Assembly: GCA_964370815.1 (NCBI GenBank)
Contig: CAYJKQ010000006.1
Coordinates: 91,898 to 155,897, forward strand
Source of the DNA: UBA12087 sp964370815
GTDB taxonomy: Bacteria; Chloroflexota; Anaerolineae; Anaerolineales; Villigracilaceae
Direction: 5' to 3'
Length of the DNA stretch: 64,000 bases
How positions within the stretch are numbered: position 1 is the stretch's first letter; the number at the start of each line of letters is the position of its first letter. Shown piece by piece: positions 25,849-35,300 of this stretch. The translations under genes were made by a program, and so were the position numbers. The notes under the pieces were generated by a model. That model searched no databases, was not told where the DNA came from, and was given only the letters and a program-made list of their open reading frames with translations.

Positions 25849-26088
25849 TTGCCCAACTTTCTCCAAGCCCGCCCGCCACAATATCACCACTTCGTCCTGC
25901 TGGTGTGGGAGGAGCGCGGTACGGATGGTCAACATGAAGCGTGGCGTTTTAGTTTGCAGGACTCAAAAAAGGAGGCGCGTATTGGATTTAAGAGCCTGAA
26001 TGAACTCACGGCTTTTCTGGAAACATGGATGAAAGATTCATCCGAAGACTCACAAACCGATCATTCACCAAAGGAGAAGATTAAATGA
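25849..26088 (+). CDS. Small hypothetical protein, TTG start
   Basis: 79 residues if begun at TTG 25849, since an upstream in-frame TGA (25837) closes the frame and there is no ATG in its first third. The text PPQYHHFVLLVWEER and WRFSLQDSKKEARIGFKSL is a pattern I have seen in short Chloroflexota proteins next to BTAD regulators, but I know no function. Its stop overlaps the next start in ATGA (26085), supporting translation of this frame. Confidence 0.55.
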   Translation: MPNFLQARPPQYHHFVLLVWEERGTDGQHEAWRFSLQDSKKEARIGFKSLNELTAFLETWMKDSSEDSQTDHSPKEKIK

Positions 26089-26435
26089 AAACGAAAACCC
26101 TGCTCGCAGTTGTTGGCGTTCTGTATGTTCTAAGCGGCATATCTGAATTCTTCCTCGTCCCTGGTTTTGAATTTACCACCTATTCAGATGCCGTCGGCAC
26201 CCTCTCGCTCGGCGTGCTTTTCTGGTTGATGCGCAACGTTCCGCCTTCGAAAGCGTTGAACGGAGTTCTGATCGTTGGCTTCCTGGCAACCTTCGGCTGG
26301 AGTCTCGTCGCTCTGTATAGTCAATGGAATGGCACGTTCATGGATTCCGCTGTTGGCTACATTCCTGGATTGATCTGGATGGGACTGGCGGTTTGGTTCT
26401 TCCTTGCCTGGCGCGGAAATAAATCAGCTGCGTAG
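26085..26435 (+). CDS. Four-helix membrane protein
   Basis: 116 residues, coupled to the previous gene by ATGA overlap and preceded by AAGGAGAAG. Four hydrophobic helices with short loops; the segment GVLYVLSGISEFFLVPG starts the protein and WMGLAVWFFLAWRGN ends it. No catalytic residues stand out. A GC-rich inverted repeat (26450-26472, CCCGCAGG and CCTGCGGG) without a T-run lies in the gap to the next gene and may modulate read-through. Confidence 0.65.
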   Translation: MKTKTLLAVVGVLYVLSGISEFFLVPGFEFTTYSDAVGTLSLGVLFWLMRNVPPSKALNGVLIVGFLATFGWSLVALYSQWNGTFMDSAVGYIPGLIWMGLAVWFFLAWRGNKSAA

Positions 26436-26513
26436 GTCTAAATTATCACCCCGCAGGCTAACACCCTGCGGGACGATCAAGATGAATGGCTATTTGCCAA
26501 AGGATAAAATCAA

Positions 26514-27008
26514 ATGCTTTATCATCTCGTTGTCTTCCTGCACGTCTTTTCAGTACTTGGATACCTGCTGGCGCACGGAGTCTCGGCATCGGTGTCCTAC
26601 GCCATTAAGAAAGAACGCGACGTCAATCGCATCCGGGCTCTGCTCGACCTTTCCGCCGCATCCTATCCCGCCATGTTGTGGGCACTGCTCGCTGTCACCG
26701 TGTTCGGACTTGCCGCGGCATTTCTCAATATGGTCTGGTGGAGATTTGGATGGATCTGGGTCTCGATCTTCGTCTTGATCGTGATCGTTGTGCTGATGGC
26801 GATCTATGGAGCGGGTGTTTTTGGTGAGATCCGGAAAGCAGTAGGGCTTCCCTACATGTTAAAGGGAAAGCCTTTCCCTGCCAAACCCGCAAAAAGCGAC
26901 GATGAGGTCTTTGCCGCGGCGGCGAAGGTGAATCCCACTCTGCTGCTGGTCATCGGCTACGGCGGATTCGCCATTATCACATGGCTGATGACCGCCAAGC
27001 CGTTCTAA
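26514..27008 (+). CDS. DUF2269-like membrane protein
   Basis: 164 residues with four helices. The start HLVVFLHVFSVLGYLLAHG and a central WWRFGWIWVS resemble DUF2269-type proteins, in which histidines in the first helix are conserved, hinting at a heme or metal ligand. The ribosome site is weak (GGATAAA). It is the third gene of the run beginning at 25849. Confidence 0.6.
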   Translation: MLYHLVVFLHVFSVLGYLLAHGVSASVSYAIKKERDVNRIRALLDLSAASYPAMLWALLAVTVFGLAAAFLNMVWWRFGWIWVSIFVLIVIVVLMAIYGAGVFGEIRKAVGLPYMLKGKPFPAKPAKSDDEVFAAAAKVNPTLLLVIGYGGFAIITWLMTAKPF

Positions 27009-27019
27009 AGGAGATTGGA

Positions 27020-27568
27020 TTGAATAAAAATCCATATCGTATCACTGGTTGGTCTGCGATGATCGCTGCCTGTGTCACCATCTTCACCATCGCCACATTT
27101 GCCGTAGGTCTCAGCTTTGGCTGGGACAAGGTGGGGGTTCCCAACGATATCGCCTCGATCGTGATGTACTGCCTGCATATTCCCATCCTGCTGGGCTTGG
27201 ATAAATTCCTCAAACCACATCCCGTGCAATTGTGGCTTGGAATCCTTGCAGCACTTGTTATTGCGATTGTGCAAGTGATTTTCGTTAGCGGTTTTGTTGA
27301 ACTTGAGTTCACCCGCCTCCCCGCGGCTGTGTGTACCGTTACCCTCACTCTCGTTTACATTGCCTACAACTGGCAGGCGCGGCAGAATCAGTCCCTGCCA
27401 AATGCCTTGACGCTCATCGGCATCATTGGCAACGCGGGCGGAGCATTGGCAAGCGCTGCCAGCATCGTTGCAGTGGATCATCCCCTTGTATGGATCGGTG
27501 GCTTGTTCTACCTGCTGAACGTGGTCTGGTTGTTTTGGATGAGTCTCATCTGGTTACGAAAAGCATAA
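27020..27568 (+). CDS. Hypothetical membrane protein, TTG start
   Basis: 182 residues from TTG 27020, which is preceded by AAAGGAGAT; an upstream in-frame ATG (26981) lies inside the previous gene. Six hydrophobic helices cover the chain, with HPVQLWLGILAALVIAI near the middle. The family is not recognised. It is separated by 11 bases from the DUF2269-like gene and by eight from the methyltransferase, so it belongs to the same transcript. Confidence 0.65.
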   Translation: MNKNPYRITGWSAMIAACVTIFTIATFAVGLSFGWDKVGVPNDIASIVMYCLHIPILLGLDKFLKPHPVQLWLGILAALVIAIVQVIFVSGFVELEFTRLPAAVCTVTLTLVYIAYNWQARQNQSLPNALTLIGIIGNAGGALASAASIVAVDHPLVWIGGLFYLLNVVWLFWMSLIWLRKA

Positions 27569-27576
27569 GGATAATC

Positions 27577-28173
27577 ATGTTCACGGTCTATTTCATCCTG
27601 ATCGGCATCATCGCGTTCTTCATTGCTGCACTCGTGCTCGGCGCATGGCTTCGCAGTCACCGCACAAAAGAGAACGCCGAGCGATCCAGCCGCGTCATGC
27701 ACTTCTTCTTTTTCGCTGGCATGGTCGCGCCACCGCTCGTCGCCATCGTTTACCCGGGTCTCACCCGCTTCGACGCCCTCCTGGGTTTGCCATCGCTTCC
27801 GTTCAAGCCGTTCTTCCTCACCTTCGGGATCCTCCTTGCCATTCCAGGTCTGTACTTTCTGACGGTCACCAACAAACTCCTCCGTTCACTCGGAAGTGGA
27901 ACCAACGCCTTCATACTCACAAAGAAAATTGTGGATGACGACATCTACAAGCGGACTCGCAACCCGATGTCTCTCGGTTTTTATTTGACTGCCCTCGCCC
28001 TCGCCTTCGCTTCCTCCTCGACGTTCGTCTTGCTCGCTGCTTCGTTGGGCTTGATCCCCGTCCATGCCTTTTTCCTCAAAACCTTCGAAGAGGTAGAACT
28101 CGAACTGCGCTTCGGCGATGCGTACCTGGAATACAAGAAGACGGTCCCGTTTCTGATTCCAAAGTTCAAGTAG
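27577..28173 (+). CDS. ICMT/PEMT-type membrane methyltransferase
   Basis: 198 residues from ATG 27577 (AAGGATAATC upstream); a longer frame starting at 27331 lies in the previous gene. The family signature KRTRNPMSLGFYLT (about residues 127-140) and the C-terminal LEYKKTVPFLIPKF match the proteins at 7349 and 62664. It is probably an SAM-dependent methylase of a lipid-phase substrate. An 18-base hairpin (28177-28194) follows the stop. Confidence 0.8.
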   Translation: MFTVYFILIGIIAFFIAALVLGAWLRSHRTKENAERSSRVMHFFFFAGMVAPPLVAIVYPGLTRFDALLGLPSLPFKPFFLTFGILLAIPGLYFLTVTNKLLRSLGSGTNAFILTKKIVDDDIYKRTRNPMSLGFYLTALALAFASSSTFVLLAASLGLIPVHAFFLKTFEEVELELRFGDAYLEYKKTVPFLIPKFK

Positions 28174-28248
28174 TATCGCAAGATTTATCTTGCGCCTTCA
28201 CATTCATCAGTTATATGAATCTCTCACAACAAAAAAGGAGAAAATATC

Positions 28249-28680
28249 ATGGCAAGAATCGAACAATCCATCAAGATCAACTGCGCGCCCGAGAAAGCAT
28301 TCGCTCTCGCTACAGATTTCAGCCAGGCAGGGACATGGCAGGCGGGCATCATCGAAGCCAGGGTCACATCTACAGGCGCGTTTGGCGTAGGCTCCACTTA
28401 CTCGTGGAAGGCAAAGACCCTAGGGCAGACAATGGAGACGCTCGGCGAAGTGACGATCTGGAATCCGCCCTTCGCGTACGAGTGGAAGGCGACCAAGTCC
28501 GCGTTCCCTCTCGCAGGGGGGTTAAATGTCCAGGCGGATGGAAGCGGCACACTGGTCACACTCTTTACAGAGGCAGAGCCTGGTGGTTTTTTTAAATTGG
28601 CAGAAGGCATGATCCGAAGCCAGATGGATAAGCAGTTTAAAGAGAATCTCGAGACGTTGAAGAAATTACTGGAAGGCTAG
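28249..28680 (+). CDS. SRPBCC family protein
   Basis: 143 residues with AAAAAGGAG before ATG 28249. The opening ARIEQSIKINCAPEKAFALA followed by beta strands ending GSGTLVTLFTEAE and a long C-terminal helix is the START/SRPBCC helix-grip fold, a hydrophobic ligand pocket. Members bind lipids or polyketides or act as immunity-like small-molecule carriers; the ligand here is unknown. Confidence 0.85.
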   Translation: MARIEQSIKINCAPEKAFALATDFSQAGTWQAGIIEARVTSTGAFGVGSTYSWKAKTLGQTMETLGEVTIWNPPFAYEWKATKSAFPLAGGLNVQADGSGTLVTLFTEAEPGGFFKLAEGMIRSQMDKQFKENLETLKKLLEG

Positions 28681-28950
28681 GTCGGAAAACTATTCCGAGC
28701 CACAGTGCAATATAAAAAAAACTCTTCGACTTCCTCGGCACAATCCTGTGAGCGCTGATGGTGCTGGTCGGTCTGCTCGCAAGAGGGGTTGTGTGGATCG
28801 ACGCCTGTTTGTTCAATCGGTCGTTCCGTCCTAAATCGATTTAATAATTCGGTACACGGATATCACGGATGACACGGAGCAGCATGGATTTTTTTCCGTG
28901 GAAACCGTGCTATCCGTGTTCAGAAATAATTCACCAAAGGAGAAAATAAA
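28681..28950. other. Intergenic gap with hairpins and a gene scrap
   Basis: The gap opens with TCGGAA-N5-TTCCGA (28682-28698), which may end the upstream transcript. A frame at 28758-28844 encodes LVGLLARGVVWIDACLFNR, a leftover of a membrane protein without start context. Then comes the long imperfect hairpin listed separately (28854-28919). Confidence 0.4.
28854..28919. repeat. REP-like imperfect hairpin of the CACGGAT type
   Basis: ACACGGATA at 28854 pairs perfectly with TATCCGTGT at 28911, enclosing further CACGG and CCGTG pieces. Similar CACGGATTTCACAGATT is at 22619-22635. Short interspersed repeats built from the CACGGAT unit occur in many environmental genomes; their role is not known. 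Confidence 0.5.
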
Positions 28951-29913
28951 ATGTTCGTAAACTTGCTCGTTCTCATCATCGTTATTACCATCACTGTATT
29001 TTCCATCAAGCTCACAGTGCGCGCCTTCAAAGCACAGAGATTGTGGGTCAAGATTCTCAGCGGGCTGGGTGCGGGGTTGCTCACGCTCGTCTTCGCTGCA
29101 ATTTCCTTTCTCGGAACCAAAAGCTTCTTTGGTGTCTACTTTGCGGGCGGGGGTGACGCGCCAAACCTCACCGTCGAAGGCACGCCCGAACAGATCGCAC
29201 GCGGCGAGTACATCGTCAGCCTCGGCTGTGTCGGCTGTCATGGCGCGAACGGCTCGGAGGTGCTTCCGCTAACAGGCGGTGTGGATATGGCGGAGGAGGA
29301 GGGCTTCGGCTTCGCGGGCAAACTCGTCACCGCCAATCTCACCCCTGGTGGAGATCTGGCGAACTACACCGACGGCGAAATCTTCCGCGTCATCCGCCAC
29401 AGCGTGGACAAGGATGGGCACAAACTGGCTTTCATGTCCTTCCTTTCCTACAACCAACTGAGCGACGCGGACATCGAAGCGCTCATTGCCTACCTGCGCT
29501 CGCTTCCCGTGGACCCTGGAACGGGCGCAGGCGGCGACGAGTTAAACTTCCTCGGAATGCTCATGTTCGGCTCGGGGCTCGTCCCTGGCGCAATGCCTGT
29601 TGATGGCGTGGTCAATGCTCCTCCCGCAGGCGAAACTCCCGACTACGGGAAATACGTCGCCACGCTCGGCGATTGCCGCGGCTGTCACGGCACGGATATG
29701 ACGGGTGCGCCCGCCTCTTCGTTCGCCGCTGCCGTCCCGAACCCACGTCCGTTCGTCCGTTCGCTCACGCTCGAGGCGTTCATCCAGACATTCCGGACAG
29801 GCATCCGCCCCGACGGAAACGCCTTCAGTCCCGCCATGCCGTGGAAAAGCGCATCCATGATGACGGATGACGATCTCGCCGCTCTGTATCTGTATTTGAC
29901 GATTGCGCCATAG
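28951..29913 (+). CDS. Membrane-anchored di-heme cytochrome c
   Basis: 320 residues with AAGGAG upstream. An N-terminal helix (about 2-22) and a second (about 36-55) anchor the protein. Heme sites are CVGCH (residues 93-97) and CRGCH (242-246); each half has the alpha-helical cytochrome c layout with MSFLSYNQLSDADIEALIAYL and AMPWKSASMMTDDDLAALYLYL as matching terminal helices, so the protein is an internal duplication. Such proteins shuttle electrons in the periplasm. The next gene is the DinB copy 2. Confidence 0.88.
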   Translation: MFVNLLVLIIVITITVFSIKLTVRAFKAQRLWVKILSGLGAGLLTLVFAAISFLGTKSFFGVYFAGGGDAPNLTVEGTPEQIARGEYIVSLGCVGCHGANGSEVLPLTGGVDMAEEEGFGFAGKLVTANLTPGGDLANYTDGEIFRVIRHSVDKDGHKLAFMSFLSYNQLSDADIEALIAYLRSLPVDPGTGAGGDELNFLGMLMFGSGLVPGAMPVDGVVNAPPAGETPDYGKYVATLGDCRGCHGTDMTGAPASSFAAAVPNPRPFVRSLTLEAFIQTFRTGIRPDGNAFSPAMPWKSASMMTDDDLAALYLYLTIAP

Positions 29914-29961
29914 TCTGAATCGCGGCGCTTGTCCATTTATGCTTGAAAAGGAAAATCAAAG

Positions 29962-30861
29962 ATGACAACCAACAAATCCGCCTGGGCAGATGCCCTCATC
30001 CATCTTTACACACTTGCCTCGCGGCTGGAAGGAGAGGGACAATACAACCTAGCCAAGCTGGTGCGCGCCGCGGCTGATTCGTTGTGCCGCCGCGAAACGC
30101 ATCCGCTCGACATCCCCACCGATAAAGACAAATTAACCGCCGATGTTCTGCAAACGATTGAGACCTTGTCCCGATTGAATGTGAGCTCGGATTTGATCGC
30201 CACCTTGAAACAGGGCGCAGACTTCATGGCGCAGGGAAAACTTTCGCCCATCTCCGCCACGCCGCACTCCTACGTTTGCCGCACGTGCGGATACGTCACA
30301 CTCAGCCTGCCTGAGGAGCCGTGTCCCGTTTGCGGCGCGTGGGTGGAGACCTTCCAAAAGTTCATGCCGAATTATTGGTTCGAAGCGCTCGAGCCACCCG
30401 CCGCGCTGAATCGCCTGCGTCAGACTCCACTCGATGTGGAGAAAATCATCGAAGGGTTGTCCGACGAAACGATGAATCGAACTCCGCCGGATGGCGGCTG
30501 GGCGATCCGCAATGCGCTGAGTCATCTGCGAGACGCGCAGAGCGTGCTCAATTTTCGGTTGGATCTCTTCCAGAAAGAAGAGTACCCTGATCTTGAGGCA
30601 AAAGCAGTTTTTGAATGGGCTACCAACAAAGCAGGAAATTCTGCTTCCTCAATGGAGATTTACGAAACTTATCTTGATTCACGTAAAGAAACCCTAAATA
30701 TCCTCGAAAAACTTCATCCTTCAGAGTGGGGGCGAAAAGGGAGACATGAGGAATTTGGATGGATAACAATAAAGCAACAGGTCAGTTACTTTGCCTTGCA
30801 TGAAATAACTCACCTTCCTCAAATAGAAATGTTGAGGGATCAAATTAAGAACTCTCAATAA
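29962..30861 (+). CDS. DinB-like protein with rubredoxin-type zinc ribbon (copy 2)
   Basis: 299 residues, paralogous over its full length to 3955-4836 (same opening TTxKxxWADxLxHL, same CRTCGY and CPVCGAW knuckles at about residues 105-127, same C-terminal HEITHLPQI). In the last 90 residues base composition becomes more AT-rich and identity to copy 1 falls, suggesting a recombined end. A rho-independent terminator follows. Role unknown, as for copy 1. Confidence 0.82.
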   Translation: MTTNKSAWADALIHLYTLASRLEGEGQYNLAKLVRAAADSLCRRETHPLDIPTDKDKLTADVLQTIETLSRLNVSSDLIATLKQGADFMAQGKLSPISATPHSYVCRTCGYVTLSLPEEPCPVCGAWVETFQKFMPNYWFEALEPPAALNRLRQTPLDVEKIIEGLSDETMNRTPPDGGWAIRNALSHLRDAQSVLNFRLDLFQKEEYPDLEAKAVFEWATNKAGNSASSMEIYETYLDSRKETLNILEKLHPSEWGRKGRHEEFGWITIKQQVSYFALHEITHLPQIEMLRDQIKNSQ

Positions 30862-30877
30862 AGAACTAATTCTTTTT

Positions 30878-30910
30878 GAAAAAGAGTGATTATCAAATCA
30901 TTCTTTTTTC
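30878..30910 (+). terminator. Rho-independent terminator before the nitrate reductase operon
   Basis: AAAAAGAGTGATT and AATCATTCTTTTT pair over 13 bases with one mismatch and a four-base loop, ending in a T-run. It follows the DinB copy 2 stop by about 20 bases and separates that gene from the nar operon. Confidence 0.8.
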
Positions 30911-30963
30911 GTTCCAAAAGCAGTATGGGGAGGAATACACTTTCAAACCATTTTCCAGTAAAC

Positions 30964-30982
30964 TTGAATAAATCCTATTCAA
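30964..30982. promoter_or_regulatory. Inverted repeat at the start of the nar operon
   Basis: TTGAATA-N5-TATTCAA is a perfect 7-bp inverted repeat ending 15 bases before the first ATG (30998). The half-site spacing is like that of Fnr-type sites but the sequence differs from the GAC-N4-GTC sites elsewhere. The right arm could double as a -10 element, which would give a very short leader. Confidence 0.4.
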
Positions 30983-30997
30983 TCCCTTCTTACTATC

Positions 30998-31393
30998 ATG
31001 AAAAAACATCGTGTGCTACTGATAAGTTCCCATCGTCTCTTCGGCGAAAGCATGGAGATGGTTTTGCGCGCTGCTTTAGATGTGGAGTTGGTCGGAACGT
31101 GGGACCTTGATGAGGATGTCTGCCAACGTATCGCTCAAGCTCGTCCCAATGTCGTGGTGATCGCTGATGAGGAGGCACAGGATGAGACGGTTACCCGGCT
31201 CACATCAGCAATCATCGAACAATATTCAGAACTTTCCGTAATTCGGGCAGGTCTTTACGAGAATATTTTTCGTATTTTTTCAACCCACACCCTGCCTGCC
31301 CGCGGGGCAGACCTGCTCGAAACCATCCGCCATTTACCCATAATGAATTTCGATTCGAATTCATCCGAACCCAAAATTATTTCTTCCAAATGA
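30998..31393 (+). CDS. Degenerate response-regulator receiver-like protein
   Basis: 131 residues. The start KKHRVLLISSHRLFGESMEMVL and the strand NVVVIADEEA resemble a receiver domain, but the phospho-acceptor position is Ala-Asp-Glu-Glu rather than the usual D-x-x-M-P, and no output domain follows. It is the first gene of the nar operon and starts without a visible Shine-Dalgarno sequence. It could sense or scaffold rather than be phosphorylated. Confidence in the coding status is good; the role is inference. Confidence 0.65.
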   Translation: MKKHRVLLISSHRLFGESMEMVLRAALDVELVGTWDLDEDVCQRIAQARPNVVVIADEEAQDETVTRLTSAIIEQYSELSVIRAGLYENIFRIFSTHTLPARGADLLETIRHLPIMNFDSNSSEPKIISSK

Positions 31394-31406
31394 GGAGGCG
31401 CATTCC

Positions 31407-32357
31407 ATGATGAAAAAGCGAACCATACCAACCCTATCTCGTCTGGTACATATATTAATTTCAACGGGAACACTGGTGCTTCTACTGGCAGGCACCTTCA
31501 TGCTTGCGCAAGCTGCGCCACCTTCCCAGGATGCCGGCAACGGGGAGGCAGTTTTCAAAGCCAAGTGCGCTGGATGTCACTCTATTGGTGGTGGAAAATT
31601 GGTTGGTCCTGATTTGAAAGGTATAACCTTACTAAGGGATTCTGCATGGCTCGCCAAATGGATAAAATCTCCGAATGAAGTCCTGGCTTCCGGAGACCCG
31701 ATTGCCGTTGCACTTTTGGCGGAATATAACAATCTCCCCATGCCAGATTTGGGTTTAAGTGACACAGAGGTGGCGGAATTGATCGCCTATTTCAAAAAGA
31801 TGGATGGAGTTACTTCACCAACAGCGACTCAATTAAGCTCAACTCCTTCGGATCAACTTATCGAGCCCACTACACCATCAGCTAACCCGCCCCTTTCTGA
31901 AATAGCTATGGTACTGGCACTCAATGGCAATCCTGATTATGGTCAAAAACTCTTTACAGGAGAAATACCACTGGGAAACGGTGGAACAGCTTGTATTGCT
32001 TGTCATAGTGTCGAGGGAGTTGGCTTTTTTGGGGGAGGTGGATTGGGACCGGATCAAACACATGTTTATACCCGCTATGGTCGGGAAGGATTAACAAGTG
32101 TTCTTGGCACACTGCCTTTTCCGACTATGCAAAGTATATATACCAATAGGCTGCTTACCATTGAAGATCAAGCTGATTTGCTTGCATTCTTTGCAAGGGC
32201 GGACAAACTTGGACAACCAAGAACTCAGTTTAATCTCCTTACCACACTGGGGGCAGGCTCTGGTTTAGCTGTGATCCTACTGGCTGGTATGCTTATTTTC
32301 TGGCCGCGCCAGCGCCTGAGCCTTTCACAGCGTTTGCGCAAGAACGGAAAACTCTAA
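31407..32357 (+). CDS. Di-heme cytochrome c with C-terminal membrane anchor
   Basis: 316 residues with GAGGAGG upstream. A signal peptide (about 15-36), heme site 1 CAGCH (residues 54-58), a Ser/Thr/Pro-rich linker (about 130-155), heme site 2 CIACH (196-200) and a C-terminal helix (about 283-302) with a basic tail. The protein is therefore outside the membrane, held at both ends or at the C-terminus. Cytochromes like this precede narG in several soluble-type nitrate reductase/nitrite oxidoreductase loci, linking the enzyme to periplasmic donors or acceptors. Confidence 0.85.
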   Translation: MMKKRTIPTLSRLVHILISTGTLVLLLAGTFMLAQAAPPSQDAGNGEAVFKAKCAGCHSIGGGKLVGPDLKGITLLRDSAWLAKWIKSPNEVLASGDPIAVALLAEYNNLPMPDLGLSDTEVAELIAYFKKMDGVTSPTATQLSSTPSDQLIEPTTPSANPPLSEIAMVLALNGNPDYGQKLFTGEIPLGNGGTACIACHSVEGVGFFGGGGLGPDQTHVYTRYGREGLTSVLGTLPFPTMQSIYTNRLLTIEDQADLLAFFARADKLGQPRTQFNLLTTLGAGSGLAVILLAGMLIFWPRQRLSLSQRLRKNGKL

Positions 32358-32372
32358 ACGGAGGAAACAACA

Positions 32373-35300
32373 ATGACAAAATGGACGAAAGAATCTGTTA
32401 AACCTGTCGAGCGCAAGTGGGAAGAGTTCTACCGCAACCGCTTCTCCCACGATAAACGTGTTCGCACCACGCATGGCGTCAATTGCACCGGATCGTGCTC
32501 CTGGGAAGTGTTCGTAAAGGATGGTATCGTGACTTGGGAGCTGCAAGCCACTGACTACCCACTTTTGGAAGAGGGCTTGCCGCCATATGAACCACGTGGT
32601 TGCCAGCGCGGGATTTCATATTCCTGGTATCTCTACAGCCCGATCCGGGTCAAATATCCATATGGCCGCGGCGCATTGCTGGACCTGTGGCGTTCTGCGC
32701 GAAAGAATTTCAGCGACCCTGTCGAAGCATGGGCCTCCATCGTTGACAACCCGGAACAACGTGCCCTTTACCAACAAGCGCGCGGCAAGGGCGGTTTCCG
32801 ACGCATTAAATGGGATGAAGCGCTGGAGATGATTTCCGCTTCGGTCATTCACACCACCAAGAAATATGGCCCCGATCGTGTCAATGGCTTCTCACCCATC
32901 CCGGCCATGTCACAGATTTCTTATGCAGCGGGTTCACGCTTCCTGACCCTGATGGGAGGTGTACCAATGTCGTTCTATGATTGGTACTGCGATCTGCCAC
33001 CCGCCAGTCCTGAAGTCTGGGGGGAGCAGACGGATGTGCATGAATCAGCGGATTGGTATAACTCGCGCTTCATAGCCATCATGGGTTCGAACATCAATAT
33101 GACCCGCACGCCGGATACGCATTTTATTGCGGAAGTACGCCATTCAGGAGCGAAATTAACCGTTTTTTCACCTGATTTTTCCCAAGCGGCGAAATATGCC
33201 GATTACTGGATTCCAGTTCACCCCGGTCAGGACACAGCCTTTTGGATGGCGGTCAACCATGTAATTTTGAAAGAATATTATGTGGACCGGCAAGTTCCTT
33301 ATTTTATGGATTATGTCAAAAAATATACCGATATGCCTTTCCTGGTACAGATCGATGGAAAACATCCCGGCAAATACCTGCGCGCCAACCTGATCAAATC
33401 TTACAAAGACCAGGAGAACGGCGACTGGAAAATGCTGATCTGGGATAAGACTTCAGGCCAGGCGCGTATGCCCAAAGGTACAATCGGCTATCGCTGGCAA
33501 ACTGAAAAGGGCAAATGGAATCTCGAAATGAAGGATGGTGTCACGGATGAAGAACTGAGCCCGGAGCTGTCCTTTCTTGACCAACATGATTCGGTCGTGC
33601 AAGTTGAATTCAATGATTTCGCTGGAAACAATATCAGCCTTCGCGGGGTTCCGGTGCGGAAGATTGAAACCAGCCAGGGAGAAATTACCGTAACAACGGT
33701 TTTCGATCTGATGATGGCGCAATTCGGAGTGGACCGTGGATTCAAGGGGGATTATCCCAAATCGTACGAAGATGAAATGTGCTACACCCCAGCCTGGCAG
33801 GAAAAATACAGTGGCATTCATCGCGATACCTGCCTGCGTTATGCACGCGAATGGGCGGTTAACGCTGAAAAGACCCATGGGAAAAACCTGATCATCATCG
33901 GCGCGGGAGCAAACCATTGGTATCACAACAACCTGTTGTATCGTTCCGCCATTACCGCTCTGATGCTGACGGGTTCAGTCGGCGTTAATGGTGGCGGTTT
34001 GGCGCATTATGTGGGACAGGAAAAGCTTGCCAACCATGCTTCATGGGGAGCGATTGCCTTTGCGGGTGATTGGAAGATTCCAAGCCGCCAACAGAACACC
34101 CCATCCTTTCATTATGTTCATACCGACCAATGGCGTTATGAGCGCGGATTCACCGCTTACGACTGCCTGCCTGGAGAAAAGAAAAAAGAACATACGATTG
34201 ACTTTCAAGCGCGGGCTGTCCGCCAGGGCGCATTACCGTTCTTCCCTCAGTTCAACAAGAGTCCGCTGGAAGTGGTCAAAGATGCAGAAGCAACCGGTGC
34301 ACAATCCGAAGTGGAGATCATTCAGTATATCGTTTCACAGTTGAAGAGCGGTAAACTTCAATTTGCGATGGATGATCCTGATGCTCCTGAAAACTGGCCG
34401 CGCATCTGGTTCATCTGGCGCGGAAATGCCATCGGCACCAGTATGAAAGGCCACGAGTATATGCTCAAACATTATCTTGGCACGCACTCCAATAAGGTGG
34501 CCAGTGAAATGGCGAAAGGTTACGTTAATGAAGTGGAATATCACGATAAAGCCCCAACAGGTAAACTCGACCTCGTTGTAGATTTAAATTTCCGCATGGA
34601 CACTTCGGCTTTGTACTCAGACCTGATCCTGCCCGCCGCCACATGGTATGAAAAGACGGATCTGAATTCGACTGACTTACATACCTTTGTCAACCCAATG
34701 CAAGCCGCCGTGCCACCTGCCTGGGAATCCAAAAACGATTGGGACATATACAAAGCCATTGCAAAGAAAGTAAGTGAATTGGCAAAGGTGCACTTGCCTG
34801 AACCTGTGCGTGACGTGGTGATGATCCCGCTGCAACATGATACTGTGGACGAAATTTCCCAACCTACTATCCTGGATTGGAAAAAAGGTGAATGTGAACC
34901 TATCCCTGGCAAGACCATGCCCAAGTTCCGCGTTGTAGAACGTGATTACACGCTGCTCTACGAACGTATGGTCAGTTTGGGAACTGGAGTGGAGGAGAAT
35001 GGCGTATCAGCGCACGGGTTCAAGATTCCCGTGGCAGACGAATATCAGGCGTTGATCGTGGAACAGGGACGCAAGTTCGACAACAAGTCTTACCCCAGCT
35101 TAGAAGAGTCGCGCGAGGTGGTGGATACCATCCTGCGCCTTGACCCCGTCACCAATGGAGAACTCGCTTTTCGTGCTTTTGAAGAGGAGGAGCATAAAAC
35201 CGGCCGCAACCTGACCCACCTGGCTGAGGGGACGCGTTCCGTTCGCTACAACTTCGCCGATCTGATCGCCCAACCACGGCGCGTTTTGACCACCCCAACC

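Noticed and set aside
30890..30903. TGATT-ATCA-AATCA as an Fnr operator for the nar operon.
   Set aside because: It is part of the 13-bp terminator stem after the DinB gene and has the half-sites in the wrong orientation for Fnr.
33453..33926. 157-codon frame on the minus strand inside narG.
   Set aside because: Shadow of the strongly conserved narG frame.
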